This document shows, piece by piece, positions 36,226-44,624 of a DNA stretch of 64,000 nt. The notes beneath the pieces are model-generated. The model was not told the origin of the DNA. It was given only the letters and a program-made list of their open reading frames with translations, and did not search any database. The position numbers and the translations under genes were made by a program. Source of the DNA: Vibrio fluminensis (GTDB taxonomy: Bacteria; Pseudomonadota; Gammaproteobacteria; Enterobacterales; Vibrionaceae); assembly GCF_015278125.1 (NCBI RefSeq), contig NZ_JADILO010000002.1, positions 186,001 to 250,000 on the forward strand. The letters run 5' to 3'. Position 1 is the stretch's first letter, and every line of letters starts with the position of its first letter.

Positions 36226-37299
36226 ATGGATGAGTATTTAAACCCGCTAGGGACAGATGGATTTGAGTTTGTCGAATACACCGCAGCAGACGAGCAAGGC
36301 ATAATGGCGTTGAAGGATTTGTTTCTATCACTTGGCTTCGCGGAAGTAGCAAAGCATCGCTCGAAACAGGCATGGCTTTATCAACAAGGTGATATCAGTT
36401 TTGTGGTTAATGCGCAGCCGCATAGCCAAGCAGAGGCGTTTGCTAAACAACATGGTCCTTCGGTGTGTGGTATGGCGTTTCGAGTTAAAGATAGCGGAAA
36501 AGCCATGGAGCACGCCTTGGTTAACGGGGCGAGTAAGTATGTGACAGAGATAGGTCCGATGGAGCTATCTATCCCTGCGATATACGGCATTGGTGAAAGT
36601 CTGCTCTATTTTGTCGATCGTTATGGTGAGCAGAATATCTATGATATCGATTTTTGTTTTTACACTGATGCGAAACATCAAAGAGAAAGACAGTCGGTTG
36701 GATTACTCGAGATTGACCATTTAACTCATAACGTCAAACAAGGGCATATGGATATCTGGTCTGGTTTTTATGAGCGTATCGGCAACTTTAGAGAGATTCG
36801 CTACTTTGACATTGAAGGTAAGCTCACTGGGTTAGTCAGCCGAGCGATGACGGCACCTTGCGGTAAGATCCGAATTCCAATCAACGAATCCTCTGATGAC
36901 AAATCGCAAATTGAAGAGTTTATTCGCGAGTACAACGGCGAGGGTATCCAACACATCGCCATGAGCACAGATGACATTTATCACACCGTAAAAACCTTAC
37001 GCGATCGCGGCATGGAGTTTATGCCGACTCCAGATACCTACTATGAAAAAGTCAATCAGCGAGTCGCAGGGCACAGTGAAGATCTCGATCTTTTAAAGCA
37101 GTTACGCATCTTGATAGATGGTGCGCCAATGAAAGATGGCATTCTGCTCCAAATATTTACTCAAACGGTGATAGGTCCGGTGTTCTTTGAAATTATCCAG
37201 CGCAAAGGTAACCAAGGGTTTGGTGAGGGTAATTTTAAGGCGCTCTTTGAGTCGATAGAGGAAGATCAAATTAGGCGAGGGGTGCTGAAAGATGCGTAG
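36226..37299 (+). CDS. hpd: 4-hydroxyphenylpyruvate dioxygenase
   Basis: 357 residues, two VOC modules; only the C-terminal module binds Fe(II). Ligands: His in LEIDHLTHNV, His in GIQHIAMSTDD, Glu in FFEIIQRKG. Converts 4-hydroxyphenylpyruvate to homogentisate. GGGGAAGG lies before ATG. It starts a four-gene operon and overlaps hmgA by 8 bases. Confidence 0.96.
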   Translation: MDEYLNPLGTDGFEFVEYTAADEQGIMALKDLFLSLGFAEVAKHRSKQAWLYQQGDISFVVNAQPHSQAEAFAKQHGPSVCGMAFRVKDSGKAMEHALVNGASKYVTEIGPMELSIPAIYGIGESLLYFVDRYGEQNIYDIDFCFYTDAKHQRERQSVGLLEIDHLTHNVKQGHMDIWSGFYERIGNFREIRYFDIEGKLTGLVSRAMTAPCGKIRIPINESSDDKSQIEEFIREYNGEGIQHIAMSTDDIYHTVKTLRDRGMEFMPTPDTYYEKVNQRVAGHSEDLDLLKQLRILIDGAPMKDGILLQIFTQTVIGPVFFEIIQRKGNQGFGEGNFKALFESIEEDQIRRGVLKDA

Positions 37300-38425
37300 A
37301 AGGATCACTTACCCTCATCGAGAAGGTACATGTTCAAAGCAAGCCCATGCCGACTTTCCCGATCAGGGGATCTATGAGCGCGAGGCTGGGCGTGCTGGCT
37401 TTTTTGGACCTGCGAGTCACTTTCATCATCGTCATGCACCAACTGGGTGGAGTGATTGGGAGGGCAAGTTAAGACCGCGAGCATTTAACTTCAATCATGT
37501 AAGTGACAGCCACCAAAATTCACCCTGGAATGTCCCTAATTTACTTTCAAACGCGGACTGCAAAATTCGAGTGTGGCGTCTGCAAGAATCGATGGACTTT
37601 CTTGCCCTTAATGCTGATGGTGATGAGTTGCTGTTTATTCATCAAGGCAGTGCAGAGCTGTTTTGTGACTACGGACATTTAACATTGTTGACAGGGGATT
37701 ACGTGGTGATCCCACGCTCGACGAATTGGCGCTTAGAACCTCATCAACCGATGTTTATTCTGATGATTGAGAATACCGATGGTGAGTATAACTTGCCGGA
37801 AAAAGGCATCGTTGGTCAGCATGCGGTGTTTGACCCAGCCGCGCTCGATGTGCCTGAAATTAACGATACTTTTAAAGCGCAGTACAGCGAATCGACCACT
37901 CAGGTAAAAGTTAAGCGTCACGGAGAGGTGAGCACGATTACCTATCCCTTTAATCCTTTGGATGCGATTGGGTGGCACGGCGATCTCTCTGTTGTGCGCT
38001 TGAATTGGCGAGATATTCGTCCGCTTATGTCACACAGATACCATTTGCCACCTTCTGCACACACCACCTTTGTTGGCGACGGATTTGTTGTCTGTACTTT
38101 TGTCCCCCGTCCTATCGAGAGCGATCCTGGTGCACTAAAAGTACCGTTTTATCACAATAATGATGATTACGATGAAGTGTTGTTTTATCACCAAGGGGAT
38201 TTTTTCAGTCGTGACAACATTGAAGCTGGCATGGTGACCTTTCATCCGGTTGGTTTTACTCACGGTCCTCATCCTAAGGCGTTTGCGTCTGGTCTTGCGC
38301 ATAAGAAAAAACAAACCGATGAAGTCGCTGTGATGATTGATACTCGACATGCACTGGAATTTTCTAACCAGGCAGAGCAAGTAGAGAATGCGGAATATGT
38401 CTATAGCTGGCGTGAGAAAAAGTGA
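37292..38425 (+). CDS. hmgA: Homogentisate 1,2-dioxygenase
   Basis: 377 residues, the shorter bacterial form of this cupin enzyme. The iron site region reads PFYHNNDDYDEVLFYHQGDF followed by HPVGFTHGPHP, which holds the two His and one Glu ligands. Opens the homogentisate ring to maleylacetoacetate. If lost, homogentisate polymerises to pyomelanin, seen in some Vibrio isolates; here the frame is intact. Confidence 0.93.
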   Translation: MRRRITYPHREGTCSKQAHADFPDQGIYEREAGRAGFFGPASHFHHRHAPTGWSDWEGKLRPRAFNFNHVSDSHQNSPWNVPNLLSNADCKIRVWRLQESMDFLALNADGDELLFIHQGSAELFCDYGHLTLLTGDYVVIPRSTNWRLEPHQPMFILMIENTDGEYNLPEKGIVGQHAVFDPAALDVPEINDTFKAQYSESTTQVKVKRHGEVSTITYPFNPLDAIGWHGDLSVVRLNWRDIRPLMSHRYHLPPSAHTTFVGDGFVVCTFVPRPIESDPGALKVPFYHNNDDYDEVLFYHQGDFFSRDNIEAGMVTFHPVGFTHGPHPKAFASGLAHKKKQTDEVAVMIDTRHALEFSNQAEQVENAEYVYSWREKK

Positions 38426-38431
38426 GGCGAT

Positions 38432-39442
38432 ATGAAGTTTGCGACATTAAAAAACCAAACTCGTGACGGTCTATTGGTGGTAGTGAACCGAGCAATGACG
38501 CGCTGCGTTTCCGTGCCTGCTATTGCCAACACGATGCAACATCTTCTCGACCATTGGGCACATTGCGCGCCACTGTTAGAAGCAGTATATCGAGATTTAA
38601 ATCAGGGTGTCATCGAAGGCGTGGAGTTTGAACCGAGCCACTGTGAATCCCCGTTACCTAGAGCGTTTCACTGGGCAGATGGTAGTGCTTATGTCAATCA
38701 TGTGGAGTTGGTGCGTAAGGCGCGAGGCGCAGAAATCCCTGAGAGTTTTTGGACCGATCCTCTGATGTACCAAGGCGGCTCAGATACGTTTATAGGACCA
38801 ACCGATGATATTGAATTTGCCAGTGAAGAGTGGGGCATTGATTTTGAAGCTGAGGTTGCCGTGATCACCGATGATGTGCCCATGGGCTGCTCTGAAAAGC
38901 AAGCCGGTGATTCGGTGCGTTTACTGATGCTAGTCAATGATGTTTCGCTGCGTAACTTGATTCCAGCAGAACTTGCTAAAGGGTTTGGGTTTTATCAATC
39001 TAAGCCGTCGTCGTCGTTTTCTCCTGTGGCCATTACTCCCGATGAGTTAGGTGAGACCTGGCGTGATAGCAAAGTACATTTGCCACTTAGAAGCAGTTAC
39101 AACCACCAGCCTTTTGGTTATCCAAATGCTGGACAAGATATGACATTTAGCTTTGCCAAGCTGATTCAACATGCAGCGAAGACTCGTAGATTGTCTGCAG
39201 GGACTATAATTGGGTCAGGTACCGTATCCAATAAACAAGGCACTGATTTTGGTACCGCTATTACTGAAGGTGGCGTTGGGTATTCGTGCATTGCTGAAAT
39301 ACGCATGATTGAGACGATACGAGATGGCAAGCCAACCACCTCTTTTATGCGCTTTGGCGACACGATCAAGATTGAAATGCTTGATGAAAAAGGTAATAGC
39401 TTATTTGGTGCTATACAACAGAAAGTGGTGGAGAAACGATGA
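38432..39442 (+). CDS. fahA: Fumarylacetoacetase
   Basis: 336 residues of FAH superfamily. Metal and catalytic segments include DDIEFASEEWGIDFEAEVAVI and the C-terminal GTIIGSGTVSNKQGTDFG. Cleaves fumarylacetoacetate to fumarate and acetoacetate. It begins 6 bases after hmgA and overlaps maiA (ATGA). Confidence 0.93.
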   Translation: MKFATLKNQTRDGLLVVVNRAMTRCVSVPAIANTMQHLLDHWAHCAPLLEAVYRDLNQGVIEGVEFEPSHCESPLPRAFHWADGSAYVNHVELVRKARGAEIPESFWTDPLMYQGGSDTFIGPTDDIEFASEEWGIDFEAEVAVITDDVPMGCSEKQAGDSVRLLMLVNDVSLRNLIPAELAKGFGFYQSKPSSSFSPVAITPDELGETWRDSKVHLPLRSSYNHQPFGYPNAGQDMTFSFAKLIQHAAKTRRLSAGTIIGSGTVSNKQGTDFGTAITEGGVGYSCIAEIRMIETIRDGKPTTSFMRFGDTIKIEMLDEKGNSLFGAIQQKVVEKR

Positions 39443-40101
39443 GACTATATGGATATTGGCGTTCGTCAGCAGCCTACCGAGTAAGAATCGCGCTGAACCT
39501 AAAGCAAATCCGTTACGACTATTTTGCGGTTGATTTACTGAAAGATGGTGGTCAGCAACACACCGACGAATTTCACCGCATCAACGCTAACGAGCTAGTA
39601 CCAGTATTAGTGGATGGTTCAAATCGTATTAGCCAGTCATTAACGATTATTGATTACCTAGATGATCACTGCCCCCAACCTTTATTGACTCCGCTTGAAG
39701 GGGAAAAGCGTTATCAAGTCAAAGAGATGGCGCAAGATATCGCGATTGATATTCATCCACTTAACAACTTGCGTGTGCAGCAGTATTTGATCAATCAGTA
39801 TGATTTCGATAAAGAAGATGAGTTGAACTGGTTACGACATTGGATAACGGTGGGGTTTGCGGCACTAGACGATAAGCTACGTGAAACGTCAGGTGCGTAT
39901 TCAGTTGGTTCAGAGGTGTCTCTGGTGGACGTGTGTTTGGTGCCTCAGGTTTATAATGCGTTGAGGTTTGATGTCGATCTTAGCCAGTATCCTACGATTG
40001 AAAGGCTATACTTTGCACTTAATGAACATCCTGCATTTAGCCTAGCCGCGCCCGAGCAACAACCAGATTCACCGCAAAACAAAAACCGCCTAATCGAGTA
40101 G
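39439..40101 (+). CDS. maiA: Maleylacetoacetate isomerase (zeta-class GST)
   Basis: 220 residues. Opens LYGYWRSSAAYRVRIALNLK; the Ser-Ser and Arg cluster is the zeta GST glutathione site (SSCSWRVRIAL-type, here with Ala for Cys). Isomerises maleylacetoacetate to fumarylacetoacetate. Last gene of the operon, overlapping fahA by four bases; its stop codon lies inside the terminator hairpin. Confidence 0.93.
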   Translation: MRLYGYWRSSAAYRVRIALNLKQIRYDYFAVDLLKDGGQQHTDEFHRINANELVPVLVDGSNRISQSLTIIDYLDDHCPQPLLTPLEGEKRYQVKEMAQDIAIDIHPLNNLRVQQYLINQYDFDKEDELNWLRHWITVGFAALDDKLRETSGAYSVGSEVSLVDVCLVPQVYNALRFDVDLSQYPTIERLYFALNEHPAFSLAAPEQQPDSPQNKNRLIE

Positions 40102-40108
40102 GCGGTTT
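40083..40108 (+). terminator. Tyrosine operon terminator overlapping the maiA stop
   Basis: AAACCGCCTA-N6-TAGGCGGTTT; the last four codons of maiA form one arm and the loop. Confidence 0.85.
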
Positions 40109-40177
40109 GTAATGTCGTCCTTGGTTACAAGTGGCTATCACGAATTAGCCGTTAGATGTAGCAATATCGGTATGCTT

Positions 40178-40363
40178 TCAGCGCATGAGTTGCGATTGTC
40201 GCTCTCTCTGCTCAATTTCACCGATATTAAATTCACGCACATCCATGGCGGCAAAGTCAAAACACTCTTTGCAAGAGTGGTGGCATAAGCCATCAATATA
40301 TTCGTGTTTGGTTAGCAGGCTTGGTTTCTTACACCAGTCGCAAATTCCTTCAATTGTGAACAT
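40178..40363 (-). CDS. Small zinc-ribbon protein
   Basis: 61 residues with GICDWCKK near the start and LCHHSCKECFD about 25 residues later: C-x2-C and C-x3-C-x2-C spacing suitable for one zinc ion. AGGAG lies 6 bases before ATG 40363. Function unknown. About 180 bases upstream are empty. Confidence 0.7.
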   Translation of the reverse strand: MFTIEGICDWCKKPSLLTKHEYIDGLCHHSCKECFDFAAMDVREFNIGEIEQRERQSQLMR

Positions 40364-40544
40364 GTAACGCTCCTACCGTTATCACCAAGGGTTATTGTTG
40401 GAGTGCATTATGACACATATAGTTATTTGACGTTAACTGTTTGTTACGAGAAACAAGAAAGAGATCGATTGCGCAGCCTTCTGTTTGTATGGTTTATAGC
40501 CGGTTACGTCTAGTTTAGATATAAAAGTGTAACATGATGTTAAC

Positions 40545-41582
40545 TTACTTTTTGTGCTGCGCTAGGATCACTTTTAGAGCGTGATTGAGACGTTTCATTT
40601 CTTCGTCACTACCTTTGAGATCGGGATGATAGATTTTACAAAGCTGCTTGTAACGTTGCTTTATTTTCACGACATCAGGCATGTTATCTTGGCTAAAGCC
40701 AAACATCGCGCAGGCGAGCGCGAGTGGTGAATTTGCTGAGCTTTCAACACGTCTGGTTTGGTTGGTACTATTTTGCTGCTTTTTGAGCTCTGAATATAAC
40801 AGTTCAATTTGCTGTCTTTGCTTTTTCAAAGCCGCATCTTGCTTACTGAGTTGAGTTTTGAGCTTGTGGTTTTCCGCACTACTTAATTCGAGTAGGGATG
40901 CACGGCTCGCATTGGAATCGTGTTGCTTTCTCTGTTTGCCCCGATGGCGTAACCAGCCCAATGATCCTGCACTCAGTACCAGCCCTAGACCCGCAAGAGC
41001 CCAAGTATTACTGTCGAGAGTGTCAGTTACCCAGTTAGTTTGTTTGCTAGGAGTACTTTCAGCATCAAGCTGTTGCAATTTCGCTATTTGCTTTGCTCGA
41101 CGCTGATTAAACTCCTGCTCAAGAAGTTGTGCGTAGGCTTGTTCTGCATCAGGGTTTGTTTCCGCCGCTATTTGGTACCAAAGCTTCGCTTGTAGCTGAG
41201 TATCGACCACTTCGGCGCGTTTTTCATAAAGCTGTCCAAGCTCAAATTGCGCCTTGTCATCGCCAGCAATGGCTAATTTGGTCAGCCAATAAATAGCGTT
41301 GTTTAAATCGGGTTCAATCAGACCACCAGTAAGATACTGCTCAACTAAGTCATACTGAGCGAGTTTGTAGTCGTTGATTGCCGCTTGTTCTAACCAGTAG
41401 AACGCTTCTTGCTGAGACTGTGCAACACCATCACCAGATAAGAAGGCCTGTGAAACTTGGTATTGTGCGCGCGGATTATCGAGTTTAGCTTGCGATAGTT
41501 GTTCTGCAAACGAGGCTTGAGAAGCGTTTGCGTAACTGAATGATGAAAAACAAAAAATAAGCGTGGTGATTAATCTCATCAT
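40545..41582 (-). CDS. Sel1-repeat membrane protein with C-terminal J domain
   Basis: 345 residues. Signal peptide to about 20; three Sel1-like repeats (residues about 35-150, e.g. AQYQVSQAFLSGDGVAQSQQEAFYWLEQAA); a Gln-rich linker; TM near 190-210 (ALAGLGLVLSAGSLGWL); coiled coil about 235-270; then a J domain (about 280-340) with HPD in KIYHPDLKG. The J domain should lie in the cytosol and recruit DnaK while the Sel1 part faces the periplasm. Partner unknown. Confidence 0.82.
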   Translation of the reverse strand: MMRLITTLIFCFSSFSYANASQASFAEQLSQAKLDNPRAQYQVSQAFLSGDGVAQSQQEAFYWLEQAAINDYKLAQYDLVEQYLTGGLIEPDLNNAIYWLTKLAIAGDDKAQFELGQLYEKRAEVVDTQLQAKLWYQIAAETNPDAEQAYAQLLEQEFNQRRAKQIAKLQQLDAESTPSKQTNWVTDTLDSNTWALAGLGLVLSAGSLGWLRHRGKQRKQHDSNASRASLLELSSAENHKLKTQLSKQDAALKKQRQQIELLYSELKKQQNSTNQTRRVESSANSPLALACAMFGFSQDNMPDVVKIKQRYKQLCKIYHPDLKGSDEEMKRLNHALKVILAQHKK

Positions 41583-41677
41583 CCGTAATGCCTAGTGAGT
41601 CAAAAGTGAAAGGCTAAGTATACAGAATTACAAATGAAATTACTTGGATATGAAATGAGGTGGGATTATTGATGAAA

Positions 41678-41694
41678 GGGGGTAGGTTACCCCC
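41678..41694 (-). terminator. OmpA-like gene terminator
   Basis: GGGGGTA-GGT-TACCCCC followed on the minus strand by TTT. Confidence 0.65.
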
Positions 41695-41724
41695 TATTCG
41701 ATATTTGTCACCGATAGATGTTGA

Positions 41725-42408
41725 TTATTTCAGCGGTAGAATCTGAATCTCAACGCGGCGGTTACATGCGCGACCCGCTGTTGTATCGTTTGAACATAGT
41801 GGGAAACGCTCACCGTAACCACGAGAAATTGCGCGACCTGGAGCAACACCTTGTTGTACTAGGTAGTTACGAACGGCTTCTGCACGACGCTCTGATAGCG
41901 TTTGGTTCATTGATTCGTTACCTGTGCTATCAGTGTGACCTTCGATCACTAGGCTAGTGTCTGGGTATTCAACTAGAATACGCGCAACGCCACTTAGTGT
42001 GCGGTGAATGGTTGGGTCTAGTTGGTAAGAGCTAGATTGGAAACCAATACCATTCTCTAAACGAAGTAGCAGTTGGTTTTCTCCCACACGCTCAACTTGT
42101 ACACCAGAATCTAGCAGTTGTTTACGTAGTGCTGCTTCTTGTTGGTCAAAGTAGTAACCAGCACCACCACCAATAGCTGCGCCACCAGCCGCACCAATTA
42201 GTGCGTTCTTACGACGTTCTTTTGCGTTATCACCAGTAGCAAGACCAACAGCAACACCTGCAATCGCGCCGATTAGAGCACCTTTAGTTGTTGAGTTTGT
42301 TTCTGATTCGCCAGTAGTTGCGTTTTGACGTTGAGTTGCCTGACAGCCAGTTAGAGCTACTGTAAGAGCAAGCGCTAGAGTAAGTTTTTTCACAGAAAAT
42401 TTCTCCAT
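41725..42408 (-). CDS. OmpA-family lipoprotein with glycine-zipper segment
   Basis: 227 residues. Lipoprotein signal ending LTGC; a Gly/Ala-rich zipper (ALIGAIAGVAVGLATG and AALIGAAGGAAIGGGAGYYF, about 45-90); an OmpA C-terminal peptidoglycan-binding domain (about 110-225) with EGHTDSTGNESMNQTLSERR and RVEI. It resembles YiaD. Envelope stability role inferred. Confidence 0.9.
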   Translation of the reverse strand: MEKFSVKKLTLALALTVALTGCQATQRQNATTGESETNSTTKGALIGAIAGVAVGLATGDNAKERRKNALIGAAGGAAIGGGAGYYFDQQEAALRKQLLDSGVQVERVGENQLLLRLENGIGFQSSSYQLDPTIHRTLSGVARILVEYPDTSLVIEGHTDSTGNESMNQTLSERRAEAVRNYLVQQGVAPGRAISRGYGERFPLCSNDTTAGRACNRRVEIQILPLK

Positions 42409-42622
42409 GTGAAAGTGTTTAATATTTCAAGTTCCTTAAACGTTAATCCTGTTCGCCGAATAGCGACGAAGATGAAAGTTTAAACTCTTGGTTATACATA
42501 CAGAAAATTGATGGATGCCAATAAACCCGATGGCATGCTTTATGTCAAATAAGAGTCATGATAATTGACACAAGATTAACAAGTGCTGAATGAAGTGTTC
42601 ATTTACACAGCAAAAATCAACA

Positions 42623-42649
42623 ACTAGCAGACATATCTATTCTGCTAGT
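42623..42649 (-). terminator. Hairpin downstream of the DUF2786 gene
   Basis: ACTAGCAGA-N9-TCTGCTAGT, perfect 9-bp arms; on the minus strand the following TGTTGATTTTT is only partly T-rich, so this is a weak terminator. Confidence 0.5.
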
Positions 42650-42667
42650 CAGATACTTCGAGGGGTA

Positions 42668-43351
42668 TTAACGCAGTAGTTTTGGCGCTTGAGCACCATC
42701 AATTGGGCGGCTGACTGAAAGCGTACGGCCTTTTTTCAAACCTACCTCATAATCATCAGTCAGGTTTTTCATCGCTTCACGAAGCTGCTGCTTGAAGGTT
42801 TCTCGGTCGATATTCTTAAATTCTTTATCGATATAATCTTCTATTTTGTTAGCAGACTCTTCATCAGGAGATATGACGGGTAGCTTCTCTAAAGCGCCTT
42901 CAACCCAACCTGAAACGAAAGAGTTTACACGGCGGTTCACTTCCATAGAAGATGTTCCTGTTCCAGCAAAACTATTGCGGAATTTACCAGTATGCTCATT
43001 GAGCTCACGGTAGACGATATCAAATGCGAACGCGGCAAAGATTGCACGATCAGCTTCACCTATGAACTCTACGCGCTTAAGACCTTTGTGATTAAGCAAC
43101 ACGGCTTCAACACCAAAGCGGGTGTTAATGCCACGAATAATCCGCAGTAGCGTAGAGCTAATGTTAGAAGGTAGAAGGTGAGTTGATTGGGTTTTGCCCA
43201 TCTTGATAAACTCGATATCATCCTTATCCAACCCGTATTTGAGCATAAGGCTATGCGCCATTTTGATCGCATTCGCAGCTTCATTGACGTTGGCTGAGTT
43301 ACCAAGTTCTAGACACTTGGCAATCTTCTTAAGGGCTTTTTGTTTATCCAT
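42668..43351 (-). CDS. DUF2786 domain protein
   Basis: 227 residues from ATG 43349-43351; a TTG four codons earlier is possible. Residues 1-45 are DUF2786 (KALKKIAKCLELGNSANVNEAANAI, KYGLDKDDIEF), followed by a longer domain seen in phage and Vibrio members. Function unknown. Confidence 0.78.
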   Translation of the reverse strand: MDKQKALKKIAKCLELGNSANVNEAANAIKMAHSLMLKYGLDKDDIEFIKMGKTQSTHLLPSNISSTLLRIIRGINTRFGVEAVLLNHKGLKRVEFIGEADRAIFAAFAFDIVYRELNEHTGKFRNSFAGTGTSSMEVNRRVNSFVSGWVEGALEKLPVISPDEESANKIEDYIDKEFKNIDRETFKQQLREAMKNLTDDYEVGLKKGRTLSVSRPIDGAQAPKLLR

Positions 43352-43483
43352 TGATAGCGACAAAACTCATTAAAATTAGCAAAGTCGGCTATTTTAGCGT
43401 GTTATGGACATCGGTCGCAACTTTATACGCTCAATTGCAGCAGAAATTCATTTTTGAGGATGGGGTAAGGGAGATAAATTTAA

Positions 43484-43503
43484 GGCCCCTAAATTTAGGA
43501 GCC
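43484..43503 (-). terminator. DUF3334 gene terminator
   Basis: GGCTCCTAAATTTAGGGGCC on the minus strand pairs end to end with one G-U, then TTAAATTT. Confidence 0.65.
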
Positions 43504-43527
43504 TCAATGAGTTAGCGCAGTAAGAGG

Positions 43528-44208
43528 CTACAAACCCAGTTCGCTAAGTAAGTCGTCGGCTTCGGAATTGCCGCCTTGCGACTTTTTCTCTTTCTCTAGC
43601 ATCTCTTGACGCGTTTTTTCAAGAATGTCATCTGGGCTTTCGTCTTCAGCGACTTCAAATTCTTCCAATTGGATAAATTCAGTTTTATCCATTGCTAGTT
43701 CAAGATAGAAGATGTTGTGGTTTTCTGTTGAGAAAGTCACGCGACGTGCCTGAGGGCGATCTAGGTTGGTGTCTACCGACAAAATGACCTGTTTGTTGAG
43801 CGACAACATTTTCGGCTGGTTTTGCGTAATGTGGGTTTGCAGCTCTTTACGGATCTTGTTGGTAAAATCGCCAACAAGTTGGTTCATGAGTTCACCCAGC
43901 ACGTCACCCACTTCGTCAGAAGTATGAGTAATCGCTAACTCTTCGGGAGGTATCCCCATATGTTGCATGTACTTTGTATAGAGCTCCAGCGCAGCTTTGG
44001 CAGTAAAGTTGATCACAACCAAACCAGAAAAACCGCCATCAAACAGTACAAAGCAGCCAAAATCAGGCTTGAGACTTGTTTTGTTGATCTTTTGTACCAT
44101 AGCGGAGTATGAAACATTAGAGTCTGTCGCTGAGCTAAGAACTCTTGATACTGACTGACATAGTTTAAGAAGAATATCTTCTGTTGTTACGATCTTATTT
44201 TTTTTCAT
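43528..44208 (-). CDS. DUF3334 family protein (CheX-like fold)
   Basis: 226 residues from ATG 44206-44208 (MKKNKIVTTED); the longer frame to 44259 has no ribosome site. The central part (DEVGDVLGELMNQLVGDFTNKI) resembles the CheX/CheC phosphatase-like helix. Acidic C-terminal tail. Vibrio chemotaxis-adjacent proteins of this family are uncharacterised. Confidence 0.75.
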   Translation of the reverse strand: MKKNKIVTTEDILLKLCQSVSRVLSSATDSNVSYSAMVQKINKTSLKPDFGCFVLFDGGFSGLVVINFTAKAALELYTKYMQHMGIPPEELAITHTSDEVGDVLGELMNQLVGDFTNKIRKELQTHITQNQPKMLSLNKQVILSVDTNLDRPQARRVTFSTENHNIFYLELAMDKTEFIQLEEFEVAEDESPDDILEKTRQEMLEKEKKSQGGNSEADDLLSELGL

Positions 44209-44624
44209 TGGCTCTATTCTAACGCTGCTAAAGATTCTACTAACCGCAATAAATGGCACTCAATTTTGAGGCAGCTTTCACAAAAATGGTCGACGCGGTT
44301 AGGGCATTGTTACTTAGTTCTTAAGCTAACAAACGGTTGGTTAAGGTAAACACCATAATTTCTATTTTGGCACTCTAATTCTATTTTGATCACGCTTTTA
44401 AATGTTGTAAAGTGACGAAAATCAAAAGAATAATACCCATCGCTTTAATTTGTTAGTGTGAGTTTGCGCTGAAATTACATAGAAGGATTCTTTGGTAATA
44501 GCTTTTGGGCTATTTAACAGAACCCTAAATGGTAGTGTAATTGGTATGCAACGTACACGGATGATTGATCGATGGCTAAAGTAACCCAAAGCTGATTGGA
44601 TCAGTGCCGTAGGGGCAGGACGCA
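44209..44624. other. Leader region of the ydiJ-like gene
   Basis: 416 bases with no supported gene. CTATTTTG occurs twice, 19 bp apart (44362 and 44381), on one DNA face; the sequence TTGTAA-N18-AATAAT at about 44405-44434 is a possible promoter. The 180 bases before the start are not readable as a known riboswitch. Confidence 0.4.

Noticed and set aside
44362..44388. Direct repeat CTATTTTG as an activator site
   Set aside because: Only two short AT-rich copies; common by chance in such DNA and no matching regulator known to me.
44530..44600. tRNA-like or riboswitch-like pattern before the ydiJ-like gene
   Set aside because: A D-loop-like GTAATTGGTATGCA is present but no acceptor stem or T arm can be drawn, and no known riboswitch core fits.
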